DNA of 64,000 nt from Roseateles noduli (GTDB taxonomy: Bacteria; Pseudomonadota; Gammaproteobacteria; Burkholderiales; Burkholderiaceae_C). Each line of letters begins with the position of its first letter. The first letter of the stretch is position 1. The translations under genes and the position numbers were made by a program. The notes beneath the pieces are model-generated. The model did no database searches. It worked only from the letters and a program-made list of their open reading frames with translations, and was not told the origin of the DNA. Shown here in pieces: positions 18,256 to 28,143 of the stretch. The DNA is taken from assembly GCA_002205125.1 (NCBI GenBank), contig NIOE01000003.1:558001-622000 (forward strand), in the 5' to 3' direction.

Positions 18256-18366
18256 ATTCGAGGTCAGCGGGCGTGTGTGGGGCCGGAATGGGGCTTGGGG
18301 TTCGCGGACGCGAGGCCCCATGCCCCGTGGAGAGCCCGCGCCTGGCCAACCGGAGTGATCTCCGGA

Positions 18367-19815
18367 TCAGACGCCGAGGATGGAGACTGCCTTGGTATTG
18401 AGGTAAGACTCCAGCGCTTCCGGCCCGCCTTCGGAGCCGTAGCCGGAGTCTTTCACGCCGCCGAACGGCATTTCTGCGGAAGGTGTTGCGGGCTGGTTGA
18501 CCCACAGCATGCCGACTTCCATGCGTTGCGCCAGCAGGTGGGCGTTCTTGATGGACTTCGTGAACGCATAGCCTGCGAGTCCGAACGGTAGCCGGTTGGC
18601 TTCCGCGATGGCTTCCTCGAGCGAATCGAAGCCGCGCACGGCCGCGATCGGTCCGAACGGTTCGTCGTTGAACACGGACGCGTCGAGCGGCACGTCGGCC
18701 AGCACGGTGGGGGCGAAGAAGTTGCCGGCGTTCCCGACGCGTTCTCCGCCGGTGGCGATCTTGGCGCCGCGTTCGCGGGCTTCGGCGACGATCTTGGACA
18801 TGGCGACGACGCGTCGTTCGTTGGCGAGGGGTCCGAGGGTGGTGCCTTCGGCGAGGCCGTCGCCGAGCTTGAGGCCTTGCGCGTGCTTGACGAGTGCGGC
18901 GGTGAACTCGTCCTTCAGGCTGTTGTGGACCAGGAAGCGGGTCGGCGAGATGCAGACCTGTCCGGCGTTGCGGAACTTCGCGGCGCCGGCGGCCTTGACG
19001 GCCAGGGCGACGTCCGCGTCTTCCGCGACGATCACGGGCGCGTGGCCGCCGAGTTCCATCGTCACGCGCTTCATGTGCGCGCCGGCCATCGCGGCGAGTT
19101 GCTTGCCGACCGGGGTGGAGCCGGTGAAGGTGACCTTGCGGATCACCGGGTGCGGGATCAGGTAGCTGGAGATCTCATGCGGGTCGCCGAAGACGAGGCC
19201 GACGGTGCCGGGAGGCACGCCCGCGTCGACGAAGGTCTGCAGCAGCGCTGCCGGCGATGCCGGGGTTTCCTCCGGCGCCTTCACCAGGAAGGAGCATCCG
19301 GTGGCCAGCGCCGCGCCGAGCTTGCGCACGATCTGGTTGACGGGGAAATTCCAGGGCGTGAACGCGGCGACGGGCCCGACGGGTTCCTTCAGCACGAGCT
19401 GCTGCGCGGCCAGGTTGCGCGACGGCACGATGCGGCCGTAGACGCGGCGGCCTTCGTCGGCGAACCACTCGATGATGTCGGCGCCGGCGAGGACTTCCAC
19501 CTTCGCTTCGCCGACGGGCTTGCCCTGTTCCTGCGTCAGCAGCTTGGCGATCTCGGGGGCGCGTTCGCGCAGCAGCGCGGCGGCGCGGCGCATCGTCGCG
19601 GCGCGCTCGTGCGCGGACACGTTGCGCCAGGCTTCGAAGCCCTTCTGCGCCGCTTCCAGCGCGCGGTCCAGGTCGACCTTGCTGGCATGCGCGACCTTGC
19701 CGATCACGGTGCCGGTCGCAGGGTTGCGCACATCGATGGTCTTGCCGCCGGCGGCGTCCACCCATTCGTTGGCGATCAGCAGGCGGGTGTCGGGATAGGA
19801 AGCGGTGGTGGTCAT
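18367..19815 (-). CDS. gabD: NAD(P)-dependent succinate-semialdehyde dehydrogenase-like aldehyde dehydrogenase
   Basis: A 482-residue aldehyde dehydrogenase, typical in length for GabD. The catalytic Cys is in [12 protein letters not shown] and the general-base Glu is in [11 protein letters not shown]. The oxyanion Asn region is [11 protein letters not shown], and the coenzyme loop [11 protein letters not shown] is present. It probably oxidises succinate semialdehyde or a related aldehyde acid, but substrate choice cannot be fixed from sequence alone. GAGGA lies about 7 nt before ATG 19815. It stands alone, converging with the oxidase operon. A CCGGAG/CTCCGG hairpin (18350-18365) sits just past its stop. 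Confidence 0.9.
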   Translation of the reverse strand: MTTTASYPDTRLLIANEWVDAAGGKTIDVRNPATGTVIGKVAHASKVDLDRALEAAQKGFEAWRNVSAHERAATMRRAAALLRERAPEIAKLLTQEQGKPVGEAKVEVLAGADIIEWFADEGRRVYGRIVPSRNLAAQQLVLKEPVGPVAAFTPWNFPVNQIVRKLGAALATGCSFLVKAPEETPASPAALLQTFVDAGVPPGTVGLVFGDPHEISSYLIPHPVIRKVTFTGSTPVGKQLAAMAGAHMKRVTMELGGHAPVIVAEDADVALAVKAAGAAKFRNAGQVCISPTRFLVHNSLKDEFTAALVKHAQGLKLGDGLAEGTTLGPLANERRVVAMSKIVAEARERGAKIATGGERVGNAGNFFAPTVLADVPLDASVFNDEPFGPIAAVRGFDSLEEAIAEANRLPFGLAGYAFTKSIKNAHLLAQRMEVGMLWVNQPATPSAEMPFGGVKDSGYGSEGGPEALESYLNTKAVSILGV

Positions 19816-20035
19816 CGTGGAGTCCTCGAAGCCGGGTGGAAAGGGGATGGCTCACTCTACCCGCTCACTGCCGGCGGGTGCATCACGCCCGGCCATATCC
19901 GACATCACGCGACGGCATACCTGGCGCAGCGCGTCCGGATGGGTTGCAGAGCGCCCGGAAGCACCCTGAAGCGTCGCGACGGACCCGGGACCGCCGCTTG
20001 CCGCCCAGGCGGCACCCTGTTTCCGCGATGCATGG

Positions 20036-22549
20036 ATGACTGTTTTCCCGACTTCCCTGAGTTCCCTGCCCAGCCGCCGCGCGTCGCCGCCTCTGCTGAG
20101 GTGGCTCCTGTGCGCGCTGATGCTCTGCGCGGCGGCGCTGTCGCTGCCCGCCTTCGCGCAAGACCCGGCGCCGGAGCCGACCGATCCGGCGAAGCTGCTC
20201 GACCTGGCGAAGGCTGAACTCAAGGCGGCCCAGCCCAAGCCGGGGAAAGAGCTGACGAACGAGGACCTGAGCGACATCAAGAACAAGGTCGAACGGGTGA
20301 AGTCGCGCATCGACCAGGCGCGTTCCGCGCTCCAGCCCAGGCTGGACGATGCCAAGACCCGGCTGGCGCAACTCGGCGCGGCCCAGGCGGACGTCAAGGA
20401 GACGCCCGAGGTGGCGCAACTGCGCGCGCAGCTGGCGCGGGAAGTCGCCACCATCGACGGGCAGGTCAAGGTCGCCAACGACCTCGGCGGACAAGCCGAC
20501 AGCACGCTGCGCAACGCCAACGCGGCCCAGCGGCTGCAACTGAGCGCCCGGCTCGGCGAACGCGTGCCGTCCCTGCTCCAATCGGGATTCTGGCGGGCGC
20601 TGGCCGTCGATCGCGCGGCCGACGTGGAACGGGCGCGCGTCTTCGGCATCGAGTTCGGGGCCTTGTGGTCCTCGGTGCCGGCCACGGCCTGGGCCACCTT
20701 CGTCGCCGCGGTGGCGGCCTGGTTGCTCCTGTGCCTGGGCGCCCGGCGACTGACCGCCCGTCTGTGTGCGACGCGCATTCCGCCGGGTCGCCTGCGCCGC
20801 TCGCTGTTCGCGGTCAGCGAGGTGGTGCTGCGCACCCTGCGTCCCGGCCTGATCGCCCACGGCCTGGTGCTCACCCTGACCGCCAGTCTCGTCGACGGCG
20901 CGCCGGACGGTCCGGACTCGCTCGCCCAGTGGCTGGACACGGCCGAGATGATCGTCTGGTTCGGCGGCTTCATCGCCGGACTCGGCGCCGCGCTGCTGAT
21001 GGCGCGCAAGCCGTCGTGGCGGCTGCTTCCGGTCCCCGACGTCGCCGCGTCGCGCCTGGCCTGGCTGCCGCGCACGCTCGCGGCGGCCGTCGTGCTGGGC
21101 TGGCTGTCGTCCCGGACCGCGGCCACGCTGGACTTGAGCGCGTCCGGCAGCAGCGCCGTGCAGACGCTCGCATCGCTGACCTTCGTCGCGGTGCTCGGCG
21201 TCGCCATCGCACAGCTGCGGCGACACGCCGGCGGCGCGACGCAGGACGGCGACGACCTCGCCGACGCCGGCACGGGGAAATCTCCCGAGCTCACGATCCG
21301 CCCGCTCTGGCTGTCGGTGCTGCGCGCCGTCGCGTGGTTGACGCTGGTCGGCGCGACGCTGTCGCTGTTGATCGGCTTCGTGTCGCTGGCGATGTTCGTG
21401 CTCAACCAGGTCGTCTGGGCGCTGATCGTGATCGGCGGCGCCTATCTGTTGACGGTGCTGGTCGACGACCTCTTCATGACCCTGCTGGCGCCCTCGCCCG
21501 CCGCGGCATCGAGCGACGGGAAAGGGGACGGCAAAGGGGACGGCAAGGGCAGCGCGGGCACAAGACCCGGCACCTCCGCTTCCTCGACCGCCTCCGCCGA
21601 CGACGGCCCCGCGCCGCCCCGCACGCGCGAGCAGACCGCCCTGCTGCTCTCCGCCGTCTGCCGCCTGTCCATCGTCTTCTTCGCGCTCCTGTTGTTGCTG
21701 GCGCCGTACGGTGAAGGGCCGATGGACCTGGTGCGCCGGTCCGGCAGCCTGCAGGACGGCATCACCGTCGGCACCTTGCAGCTCAATCCGATCAAGCTGC
21801 TGCAGGCGCTGGCCGTGCTGTTCGTCGGCCTGGGCGCGGTGCGGCTGCTCAAGGCCTGGCTCACCGACAGCTACATGCCGACGACGCGCATGGACGTCGG
21901 CATGCGCTCGTCCACGACGACGCTGTTCGGCTATATCGGCACCGTCGTCGCCATCGCCGCCGCCTTGCGGGCGTCCGGTTTCAGCATGCAGAGCGTCGCC
22001 TGGGTCGCCAGCGCGCTGTCGGTGGGCATCGGCTTCGGCCTGCAGTCCATCGTGCAGAACTTCGTCTCCGGCCTGATCCTGCTGGCGGAGCGGCCGGTGA
22101 AGGTGGGCGACTGGGTCTCGCTGTCCGGTGTCGAGGGCGACATCCGCCGCATCAGCGTGCGGGCCACCGAGATCCAGATGGGCGACCGTTCGACGGTGAT
22201 CGTGCCCAACTCGGAGTTCATCACCAAGATCGTGCGCAACGTCACCTATGGCGAATCGCTCGGCATGGTGCAGTTCAAGCTGCCGATGCCGCTGGCCACC
22301 GACACCGACCGCGTCAAGGCGCTGGTGCTCGAAGCCTTCCAGGCGCACGGCGGCGTGCTGGCCACGCCGGCGCCCAACGTGCAGCTCGACGGCGTCGACG
22401 GGACCAACCTGATCCTCAACGCGTCGGGCTTCGTGAACTCGCCGCGCGCAGCCTACGGCATCAAGAGCGAGCTGCTCTTCGCCGTCCTGTCGCGCCTGCG
22501 CGCCGAGGGGTTGCTGCCGGGACAGACCTCGCCGCCGGCACCGGTCTGA
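20036..22549 (+). CDS. Mechanosensitive ion channel, MscS family with DUF3772-type N-terminal domain
   Basis: An 837-residue large MscS-type channel of the inner membrane that releases solutes on hypo-osmotic shock. A signal peptide (ALMLCAAALSLPAFAQD) leads to a periplasmic coiled region of about 170 residues of the DUF3772 type. About nine membrane helices follow, interrupted by an extended G/K/D/S-rich cytoplasmic loop near 490-535. The MscS core starts at about residue 625 (ALSVGIGFGLQSIVQNFVSG, the pore helix, then PVKVGDWVSLSGVEGDIRRI). The loop carries a short GDGKGDGKG repeat. The gene stands alone, divergent from gabD. Confidence 0.95.
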   Translation: MTVFPTSLSSLPSRRASPPLLRWLLCALMLCAAALSLPAFAQDPAPEPTDPAKLLDLAKAELKAAQPKPGKELTNEDLSDIKNKVERVKSRIDQARSALQPRLDDAKTRLAQLGAAQADVKETPEVAQLRAQLAREVATIDGQVKVANDLGGQADSTLRNANAAQRLQLSARLGERVPSLLQSGFWRALAVDRAADVERARVFGIEFGALWSSVPATAWATFVAAVAAWLLLCLGARRLTARLCATRIPPGRLRRSLFAVSEVVLRTLRPGLIAHGLVLTLTASLVDGAPDGPDSLAQWLDTAEMIVWFGGFIAGLGAALLMARKPSWRLLPVPDVAASRLAWLPRTLAAAVVLGWLSSRTAATLDLSASGSSAVQTLASLTFVAVLGVAIAQLRRHAGGATQDGDDLADAGTGKSPELTIRPLWLSVLRAVAWLTLVGATLSLLIGFVSLAMFVLNQVVWALIVIGGAYLLTVLVDDLFMTLLAPSPAAASSDGKGDGKGDGKGSAGTRPGTSASSTASADDGPAPPRTREQTALLLSAVCRLSIVFFALLLLLAPYGEGPMDLVRRSGSLQDGITVGTLQLNPIKLLQALAVLFVGLGAVRLLKAWLTDSYMPTTRMDVGMRSSTTTLFGYIGTVVAIAAALRASGFSMQSVAWVASALSVGIGFGLQSIVQNFVSGLILLAERPVKVGDWVSLSGVEGDIRRISVRATEIQMGDRSTVIVPNSEFITKIVRNVTYGESLGMVQFKLPMPLATDTDRVKALVLEAFQAHGGVLATPAPNVQLDGVDGTNLILNASGFVNSPRAAYGIKSELLFAVLSRLRAEGLLPGQTSPPAPV

Positions 22550-22599
22550 ACCCGGTCTTGAAGCGCGATCCGGTGGCCACCGTCACAATGGCCGCCGCC

Positions 22600-23271
22600 A
22601 TGAACACGTCCCTGACCGAACGCCTGAACCCGCACGTCGCGCCCGTTCCGCTGAACAAGGCCTACAGGCTGCTCAACCACGGACCGACCGTGCTGGTCTC
22701 CGCCGCGCACGGCGGCGTGCGCAACGCGATGGCCGCAGCCTGGTCCTGCGCGCTGGACTTCCAGCCGCCGAAGGTGACCGTCGTCCTCGACAAGGCCACG
22801 CGCACCCGCGAGCTGGTCGAGGCCAGCGGCTTCTTCGTGCTGCAGGTGCCGACCGCCGCGCAGGCCGCGCTGACGCACCGGCTCGGCAACCGCAGCCTGC
22901 ATCAGGATCCGGACAAGCTGGCGCACGCGGGAGCGCGGCTGGTCGACGTCGATCTGCCGGATGTCGAGGACGCGGAGGACGCCGCGGATGCCGCGAGTGC
23001 TGCGGGTGGCCCGGGCACCGTCCCGCTGGTGGACGGCTGCGCCGCCTGGCTGGTGTGCCGGGTCTTGCCCGAGCCCCGCAACCAGTGGATCTACGACCTC
23101 TTCATCGGCGAGGTCGTCGCGGCCTGGGCCGACGCCCGCGTGTTCAGCGACGGGCATTGGCACTTCGAATCCGCGCCGCCGGAACTGCGCACGCTGCACT
23201 ACATCGCGGGCGGCCAGTTCTACGCGATCGGGGAAGCTATCGTCGTGCCGGACACGCCCGCCGCAGGCTGA
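22600..23271 (+). CDS. Flavin reductase family protein (FMN-binding split barrel)
   Basis: A 223-residue protein with the flavin-reductase-like split barrel. AYRLLNHGPTVLVSAAHGG begins the first strand, followed by AMAAAWSCALDFQPPKVTVV and TRTRELVEASGFFVLQVP. The end is HYIAGGQFYAIGE, typical of the family. Such proteins reduce or bind FMN for partner monooxygenases, but no partner is next to it. An in-frame ATG at 22588 is possible; I prefer 22600 because the coding pattern begins there. An insertion rich in Asp, Glu and Ala near residues 125-145 is unusual. The gene converges on the porin gene with 14 nt between stops. Confidence 0.85.
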   Translation: MNTSLTERLNPHVAPVPLNKAYRLLNHGPTVLVSAAHGGVRNAMAAAWSCALDFQPPKVTVVLDKATRTRELVEASGFFVLQVPTAAQAALTHRLGNRSLHQDPDKLAHAGARLVDVDLPDVEDAEDAADAASAAGGPGTVPLVDGCAAWLVCRVLPEPRNQWIYDLFIGEVVAAWADARVFSDGHWHFESAPPELRTLHYIAGGQFYAIGEAIVVPDTPAAG

Positions 23272-23285
23272 GGGGACCGCGCCGG

Positions 23286-24383
23286 TCAGAACCGGTGCTG
23301 GATCCCCAGGCCGACGCTGGACTGCGAATCGGCGAAGCCGTTGTCGTCGCGCGAGACGCTGACCACGCCGCCGTCGCCGGACTTCGCCGTGGACGCGACC
23401 GCGTACAGGCTGGTGCGCTTGGACAGCTCGTACTTGGCGCGCAGCGCGAAGAGCTTCGGATCGTCGGTGCCGCTGGCGCCGCTGGAGATGTCCTGGAAGT
23501 AGACGGCCGGCGTGATGCTCAGCGCGGGCGTGGCCTGCCAGGTCGCGCCCAGCCAGGTCATCGTGCTCTTCGCGGCCGCGCCGCCGACGGCGAAGTCCTT
23601 CTTGTAGACGCGCTGCGCCAGGAACAGCTTGACCGGCTTCCAGTCGTAGGACGCGGCCCAGTGCAGCGCCTTCTCCTTGTCGTAGCGGCCGTTGGCGGCG
23701 ATCGTGGCGCCGTTGCGCTGGTCGACCACCAGCGTCGCGGAGAACGGTCCCGCCGTGTACGCGCCGGCCAGCGAGAAGAAGCGTCCCGCCGAGTCGGAAC
23801 CCGCCACCTCGCCCAGCGCGTAGGTCGCGCCGAGCTTCACCGGGCCGAAGGTCCCCTGGTACTTGATCAGGTTGGACATGCCCGTGATCATCCCGTCCTT
23901 GCGCGGCTGGGTCGCGATCTGGCCGCCGGACGTGGCCCACGAATAGAACGGCGCATAGCCCATCGGATCGAAGGGCAGCAGGAAGTCGTAGGTCGTCGTG
24001 TACGAGCGCCCGGCGACGACGCGGCCGAACTCGCCTTCCAGGCCGACGTTGGCCTGGCGGCCCCAGAACGACGAACCGGCCGCCCCGGTGTCGAAGCCGA
24101 CTTCGGCCTCGAGCTGGAACACCGCCTTCAGGCCGCCGCCCAGGTCCTCGGCGCCGCGCAGCCCCCAGCGGGAGGTGTTCATGCCGCCCGAGGTCACGCC
24201 GAAGCGGTGATCGCCGGCGGCGTTCATGTGGTCGCGGTATTCCATCAGCACGTCGGCGATGCCGTAGACGGTGACGGTGCTCTGCGCGAAGGCGGACGGC
24301 GCCGCGCACAGGGCCAGCAGGCCGGCGGCGCACAGGGTGTTCAGCCGGATCGCGGTCTTTGGGGAGGTGCGGGAGGTGATCAA
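23286..24383 (-). CDS. Gram-negative trimeric porin (Burkholderiales OmpC-like)
   Basis: A 365-residue outer-membrane porin. The signal peptide ends AAPSAFAQS, followed by the family start TVTVYGIADVLMEYRDH. The signature GGMNTSRWGLRGAEDLGGGL and alternating beta strands follow, ending in HRF with a C-terminal Phe for BAM recognition. I set the start at a TTG (24383) because AAGGAG lies exactly 6 nt upstream. The more distal ATG at 24428 lacks a ribosome site and would spoil the signal peptide. It lies downstream of the TctC-like receptor and TctDE-like genes, suggesting it forms the outer-membrane entry for the same solute. Confidence 0.93.
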   Translation of the reverse strand: MITSRTSPKTAIRLNTLCAAGLLALCAAPSAFAQSTVTVYGIADVLMEYRDHMNAAGDHRFGVTSGGMNTSRWGLRGAEDLGGGLKAVFQLEAEVGFDTGAAGSSFWGRQANVGLEGEFGRVVAGRSYTTTYDFLLPFDPMGYAPFYSWATSGGQIATQPRKDGMITGMSNLIKYQGTFGPVKLGATYALGEVAGSDSAGRFFSLAGAYTAGPFSATLVVDQRNGATIAANGRYDKEKALHWAASYDWKPVKLFLAQRVYKKDFAVGGAAAKSTMTWLGATWQATPALSITPAVYFQDISSGASGTDDPKLFALRAKYELSKRTSLYAVASTAKSGDGGVVSVSRDDNGFADSQSSVGLGIQHRF

Positions 24384-24556
24384 GGGAGTCTCCTTGTTGT
24401 CGTTGAAGAAAAACGGACGCAGGGGCACCCGCGGTCCTCACGCGGTGAGGTCCGGGGCGGGGGGAATGGAATGGGATGGGAGGGAGGCGGCGGTGCTGGT
24501 CGGCGCTCAGCCGCATTCAGCCGCGTTCAGCCCGGCCTGCCGATGCTCGACGGCGC

Positions 24557-25588
24557 TCAACGTCTGAGTCCGAAACGCGTGGCGAGCGCGACGTACTCGC
24601 GGTTCTGCCGGTCGATGACGGCGCGCAGCGCCGGGCCGGTGAGCGCGAGCGGGAACAGCCCGTGGCGCGCGCGGACCTCGTCGAAGGCCGGTGCGGCCAT
24701 CAGCCGGTCGAAGGCGGCGGTCCACGCGGCGACGTCGCCGTCGGACACCTTCGGGCCGACGTAGAAGCCGCGGATCGCGGGCCAGACGATGTCGACGCCC
24801 TGCTCCCGCGCCGTCGGCACGCCGGCCAGCGGTCCCGGCAGGCGCTGCTCGGCGAGCACCGCCAGCGCGCGGAACGGACTGGTCGGGCCGAGCTTGTCGA
24901 ACACCTCCGACGCGTCGCCCATATAGACCTGCACGTGCCCGCCCTTGAGCGCGGCGATCGCTTCGCCGCCGCCTTCGAAGGCGACGAAGCGCATCGACTT
25001 GTGGTCCACGCCGCCGGCGCCGGCGACCAGCGCCGACTTGACCCAGTCCTGGCTGCCGATGGTGCCGCCGGCGGCGAAGCTGATCCGGCCCGGATCGGCC
25101 TTCAGCGCGACGAGGAGTTCGGGCAGCGTCTTCCACGGCGACTGGCGGCCGACCAGCACCACGCCGTAGTCGACGCCGACGGCCGCGATCCAGCGCACGT
25201 CGTCGACGCTGCGCTTGCCGAAGCGGCCGTGGGACAGGTTCAGCAGCGAGCCGCTGGAGAAGGCCACCAGCGTGCGCGGTTCCGCGGGACGCCGCGTGAC
25301 GATCTGGTCGAAGGCGATCGCGCCGACGCCGCCCGGCATGTAGCTGATGCGCATCGGCGTCGCGGTGAGCCCGGCCTGCTGGAACGCGGCCTGCGCGAGC
25401 TTGCAGCTCTGGTCGAAACCGCCGCCGGGCTTGGCCGGGGCGATGCATTCGGGCGGGGCGTCGCCGCTGGGCAGCGGCGCCATCACGGACGCCGAAGCGC
25501 CACGGCCCGGCTGTGCCGCGACACTGGCGGACGCGGTCAGCCAGAGGGCCGCGACGAGCGCAGCCGCCCAGGTGGGGATCGATCGCAT
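24557..25588 (-). CDS. TctC-like tripartite tricarboxylate transporter substrate-binding protein
   Basis: A 343-residue periplasmic receptor with a Sec signal peptide (LVAALWLTASASVAAQ). It belongs to the TctC branch rather than the common Bug branch: ECIAPAKPGGGFDQSCKLAQ, MRISYMPGGVGAIAFDQIV and GHVQVYMGDASEVFDKL match TctC-like patterns, and the two early Cys may pair. TctC binds citrate or related tricarboxylates. No tctB or tctA genes flank it; instead a porin lies downstream and a TctE/TctD-like two-component system upstream. The receptor may borrow a permease or act in sensing. The 128-nt gap before it probably contains its own promoter. Confidence 0.9.
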   Translation of the reverse strand: MRSIPTWAAALVAALWLTASASVAAQPGRGASASVMAPLPSGDAPPECIAPAKPGGGFDQSCKLAQAAFQQAGLTATPMRISYMPGGVGAIAFDQIVTRRPAEPRTLVAFSSGSLLNLSHGRFGKRSVDDVRWIAAVGVDYGVVLVGRQSPWKTLPELLVALKADPGRISFAAGGTIGSQDWVKSALVAGAGGVDHKSMRFVAFEGGGEAIAALKGGHVQVYMGDASEVFDKLGPTSPFRALAVLAEQRLPGPLAGVPTAREQGVDIVWPAIRGFYVGPKVSDGDVAAWTAAFDRLMAAPAFDEVRARHGLFPLALTGPALRAVIDRQNREYVALATRFGLRR

Positions 25589-25716
25589 GTCTTGTCTCCT
25601 CGCGGTGGTCTGTATCGCCGTCGGCCGTCGTCGACAGGCGATCGCTCGCGCCTCGACGACAGGGCCGCGCGGTCGCCCGCCACCTGCTTGTGCCGGACTC
25701 TAGGAAAACCGCGCTT

Positions 25717-27240
25717 TCAGCCGGCTTTCAGCGTGAAAGGAATTTCCGTCGGCGCGTGCAGCGGAAACCGCAGGGTGACGACGGTGCCGCGCTCGATGCC
25801 GTCGGCGTCCAGGCGCGCGGCGGCGACCGCCATGTCACCGGCATGGCGGCGGGCGATCGCCCGCACGATGGCCAGGCCCAGTCCCGAGCCCGGCAGATCG
25901 ACGTTGCTGCCGCGGAAGAAGCGCTCGCCCGCGCGGGGCCGTTCATCGGCGGGAATGCCGGGCCCGTCGTCGACGACACGGATCACCGCGCTATCGACGC
26001 ACGCGCCACCATCCTCGTGGGCCGGCGTACGCTCCACACCGACCTGTAGCGTCACCTCGCCACCACGCGGCGTGTAGCGCAACGCGTTGTGCAGCAGGTT
26101 CAGCAGGGCCTCCCGCAACTGGCCCTCGTGGCCGAGCACGACGATGTCACCGTCCGCGCACTCGAAACCGAGGTCGATGCCCTGCTCCCGCGCCAGCGGC
26201 CAGGACTCGCGCGCGCAGCGGTCGGCCAGGCGGTTCAACGCGAGCGGCGCCATCGCGACCTGCGCGGTGTCGGCGCGCGCCAGCGCCAGCATCTGGTTGG
26301 TGCGACGCACCGTGTCGTCGATCTGGCCCTTGAGCGCGGTCAGCGCTTCGGCAAGTCGCTCCGGATCGCGCTCCCGCCGCGCATAGCCCACCATCGTGGC
26401 CAGCGTCGCCAGCGGCGTGCGCAACTGGTGCGAGGCGTCGTCGACAAAGCGCCTTCGGCCGTCGATCAGTTCGCGCTGCCGCGCGAGGTGGTGATTGATC
26501 GCCCGCACCAGCGGCGCGGCGTCGGCGGGCACGCCGGTCTCGTCGACCGGGGACAGGTCGTCGTCGGCACGGGCCTCGACCTCGCGGCGCAGCCGGTCCA
26601 GCGGCCGCAGCGCCCAGCCGATCACCAGCGCCAGCGTGCCGGCGACGATGGAGACCGTCAGCAGGTCGCGCCACATCGCCTGCATCAGCAGCGCGCGCGA
26701 GAACGCATTGCGGGAGTTCGTGCTCTCCGCGACCTGGATGATCATGCGCCGCCCGGGGCGCTCGGGATCGAGCTCGCGGGCCCAGGCGCCGACGCGCACC
26801 GGCGCGCCGAAGTACTCGGCATCGATGAAGCGCGGCACGCCGGTTGTCAGCGCCTGCCCCGGCAACGGCAGGCCGGCGTTGCCGATCTCGACCAGGCCGT
26901 CCTCGGTGCTGACGCGGAAGAAGACCTGGCCGCTGGCGGTCAGCTCGAAGAACTCCAGCAAGCGGTACGGCATCTCGACGGACAGGCCGCCGGTCTCGGT
27001 CGAGACGTTGCTGTCGATCGCCTTGATGGCGCCCAGCAGCGAGCGGTCATAGGCGGAATTGGCCGCCTGCAGCGCAGTGCCCCAGGTCAGCGCGAGCTCG
27101 ATGCCCACGGCTGCCAGCATCACCGGCAGCACCAGCGCCAGCAGCGTGCGACGGACGCTGAAGCGGTGCCAGCGCGTCGGCAACGAGGGCCAACGCAGGC
27201 CCGGACGCCTCGCCGGCAGGCCGGGCAAGGTGGCGCTCAT
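25717..27240 (-). CDS. tctE: TctE-like sensor histidine kinase
   Basis: A 507-residue membrane kinase. The first membrane segment lies near residues 30-52. A periplasmic 2CSK-type domain follows (GAIKAIDSNVSTETGGLSVE, PYRLLEFFEL, GQVFFRVS), then a second membrane segment near 190-212 and a HAMP-like linker. The phosphoacceptor is in FVDDASHQLRTPLATL, with HATPase boxes LLNLLHNALRYTP, DDGPGIP and GSGLGLAIV. The N-terminal domain is typical of TctE sensors of tricarboxylates. Its start overlaps the regulator stop by ATGA. With the TctC-like receptor and porin it forms a citrate-type uptake locus, though the ligand is inferred. Confidence 0.92.
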   Translation of the reverse strand: MSATLPGLPARRPGLRWPSLPTRWHRFSVRRTLLALVLPVMLAAVGIELALTWGTALQAANSAYDRSLLGAIKAIDSNVSTETGGLSVEMPYRLLEFFELTASGQVFFRVSTEDGLVEIGNAGLPLPGQALTTGVPRFIDAEYFGAPVRVGAWARELDPERPGRRMIIQVAESTNSRNAFSRALLMQAMWRDLLTVSIVAGTLALVIGWALRPLDRLRREVEARADDDLSPVDETGVPADAAPLVRAINHHLARQRELIDGRRRFVDDASHQLRTPLATLATMVGYARRERDPERLAEALTALKGQIDDTVRRTNQMLALARADTAQVAMAPLALNRLADRCARESWPLAREQGIDLGFECADGDIVVLGHEGQLREALLNLLHNALRYTPRGGEVTLQVGVERTPAHEDGGACVDSAVIRVVDDGPGIPADERPRAGERFFRGSNVDLPGSGLGLAIVRAIARRHAGDMAVAAARLDADGIERGTVVTLRFPLHAPTEIPFTLKAG

Positions 27241-27902
27241 GCCGCTTCCAGCACGTAGCCCAGGCCGCGCAGCGTGGTGATGCGGACCTTGCCCGACTCG
27301 ATGCGGCGGCGCAGCCGGTGGACCAGGACCTCGACGGCCTCAGGGCGCACGTCCTGTTCGTCGGAGAACAGGCGCTCGAGGATCTCCTGCTTGGACATCG
27401 GCTCGCCGCTGTGCTGGATCAGGGTGCGCAGGACGGCGTGCTCGCGCGGCGACAGCGCCAGCGGTTCGCGGTCCAGCGTGAAGAGCTTGGAGGCGGCGTC
27501 GTAGACCAGCGGACCGCAGGCGAAGCGGGGCTGGTCGCGGCCGCGGGAGCGGCGGATCAACGCGATCAGCCGGGCTTCGAGTTCCTGCAGCTCGAAGGGC
27601 TTGGCGAGGAAGTCGTCGGCCCCTTCGTGCAGCGTGCTCACGCGCTCCATCAGCGAGTCGCGTGCGGTCAGCACCAGCACCGGGACGCGCGAATCGGCAT
27701 CACGCAAGCGCGCGAGCACCTCGTGCCCGCCAAGGCCGGGCAACCCGAGGTCCAGGATCATCGCGTCGTAGCGGGTGGCGGCCAGCTGGTTGAGCACCAG
27801 CCGGCCGTCGTCGACCCAGTCGACGACGAAGTCGTTCTGGCCGAGGGCTTTCACCAGCCAGTCGGCCAGGGGTTTTTCGTCTTCGACGAGGAGGATCCGC
27901 AT
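27237..27902 (-). CDS. tctD: TctD-like OmpR-family response regulator
   Basis: A 221-residue OmpR/PhoB regulator. The receiver domain has LLVEDEKPLADW, phosphoacceptor Asp in MILDLGLPGLGG, Thr in VLTARDS and Lys in FLAKPFELQEL. The winged helix covers about residues 125-220 (LSPREHAVLRTLIQHSGEPM, with VEVLVHRLRRRIESGKVRIT, ending RGLGYVLEAA). It is the first gene of the operon with the sensor kinase and probably activates the receptor and porin genes downstream. No clear ribosome site precedes ATG 27902. The assignment as TctD rests on the TctE-like kinase domain and the adjacent TctC-like receptor. Confidence 0.92.
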   Translation of the reverse strand: MRILLVEDEKPLADWLVKALGQNDFVVDWVDDGRLVLNQLAATRYDAMILDLGLPGLGGHEVLARLRDADSRVPVLVLTARDSLMERVSTLHEGADDFLAKPFELQELEARLIALIRRSRGRDQPRFACGPLVYDAASKLFTLDREPLALSPREHAVLRTLIQHSGEPMSKQEILERLFSDEQDVRPEAVEVLVHRLRRRIESGKVRITTLRGLGYVLEAA

Positions 27903-27975
27903 GGCGCGCGATGCTAGCGCGACGGTTTGCGGTGGCGGCTAGTGTCTTTCCACATCACACCGCCCTCCTCGATCG

Positions 27976-28143
27976 TCACGCCGCAGGCCGACCGGCGCTC
28001 GTGCTACCGAGGTTTCCATTGTCGTCGGCATCCTCCTTTAGATCCAACCAACCAAGTTTGAACATGACAAAACCGGCCAGCGCAAGGAGCGCCGCATAAA
28101 CAACGCCAGCCGCGGCCCAGGAAATTAAGAATTCACGCAACAT
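27976..28143 (-). CDS. Small single-pass membrane protein (55 aa), low-GC patch
   Basis: A 55-residue protein with one hydrophobic segment (FLISWAAAGVVYAALLALAG) and an acidic C-terminal tail (LDLKEDADDNGN). ATG 28143 has AAAGG about 7 nt upstream. It starts 11 nt inside the end of the preceding membrane-protein gene, so the two are probably coupled. Codon use is much less GC-biased than in the flanking genes. I recognise no family. Confidence 0.5.
   Translation of the reverse strand: MLREFLISWAAAGVVYAALLALAGFVMFKLGWLDLKEDADDNGNLGSTSAGRPAA

Noticed and set aside
19883-22348. Minus-strand open frame of 821 codons opposite the MscS gene
   Set aside because: The plus strand encodes a full MscS channel with signal peptide and pore motif; the antisense product has shadow composition.
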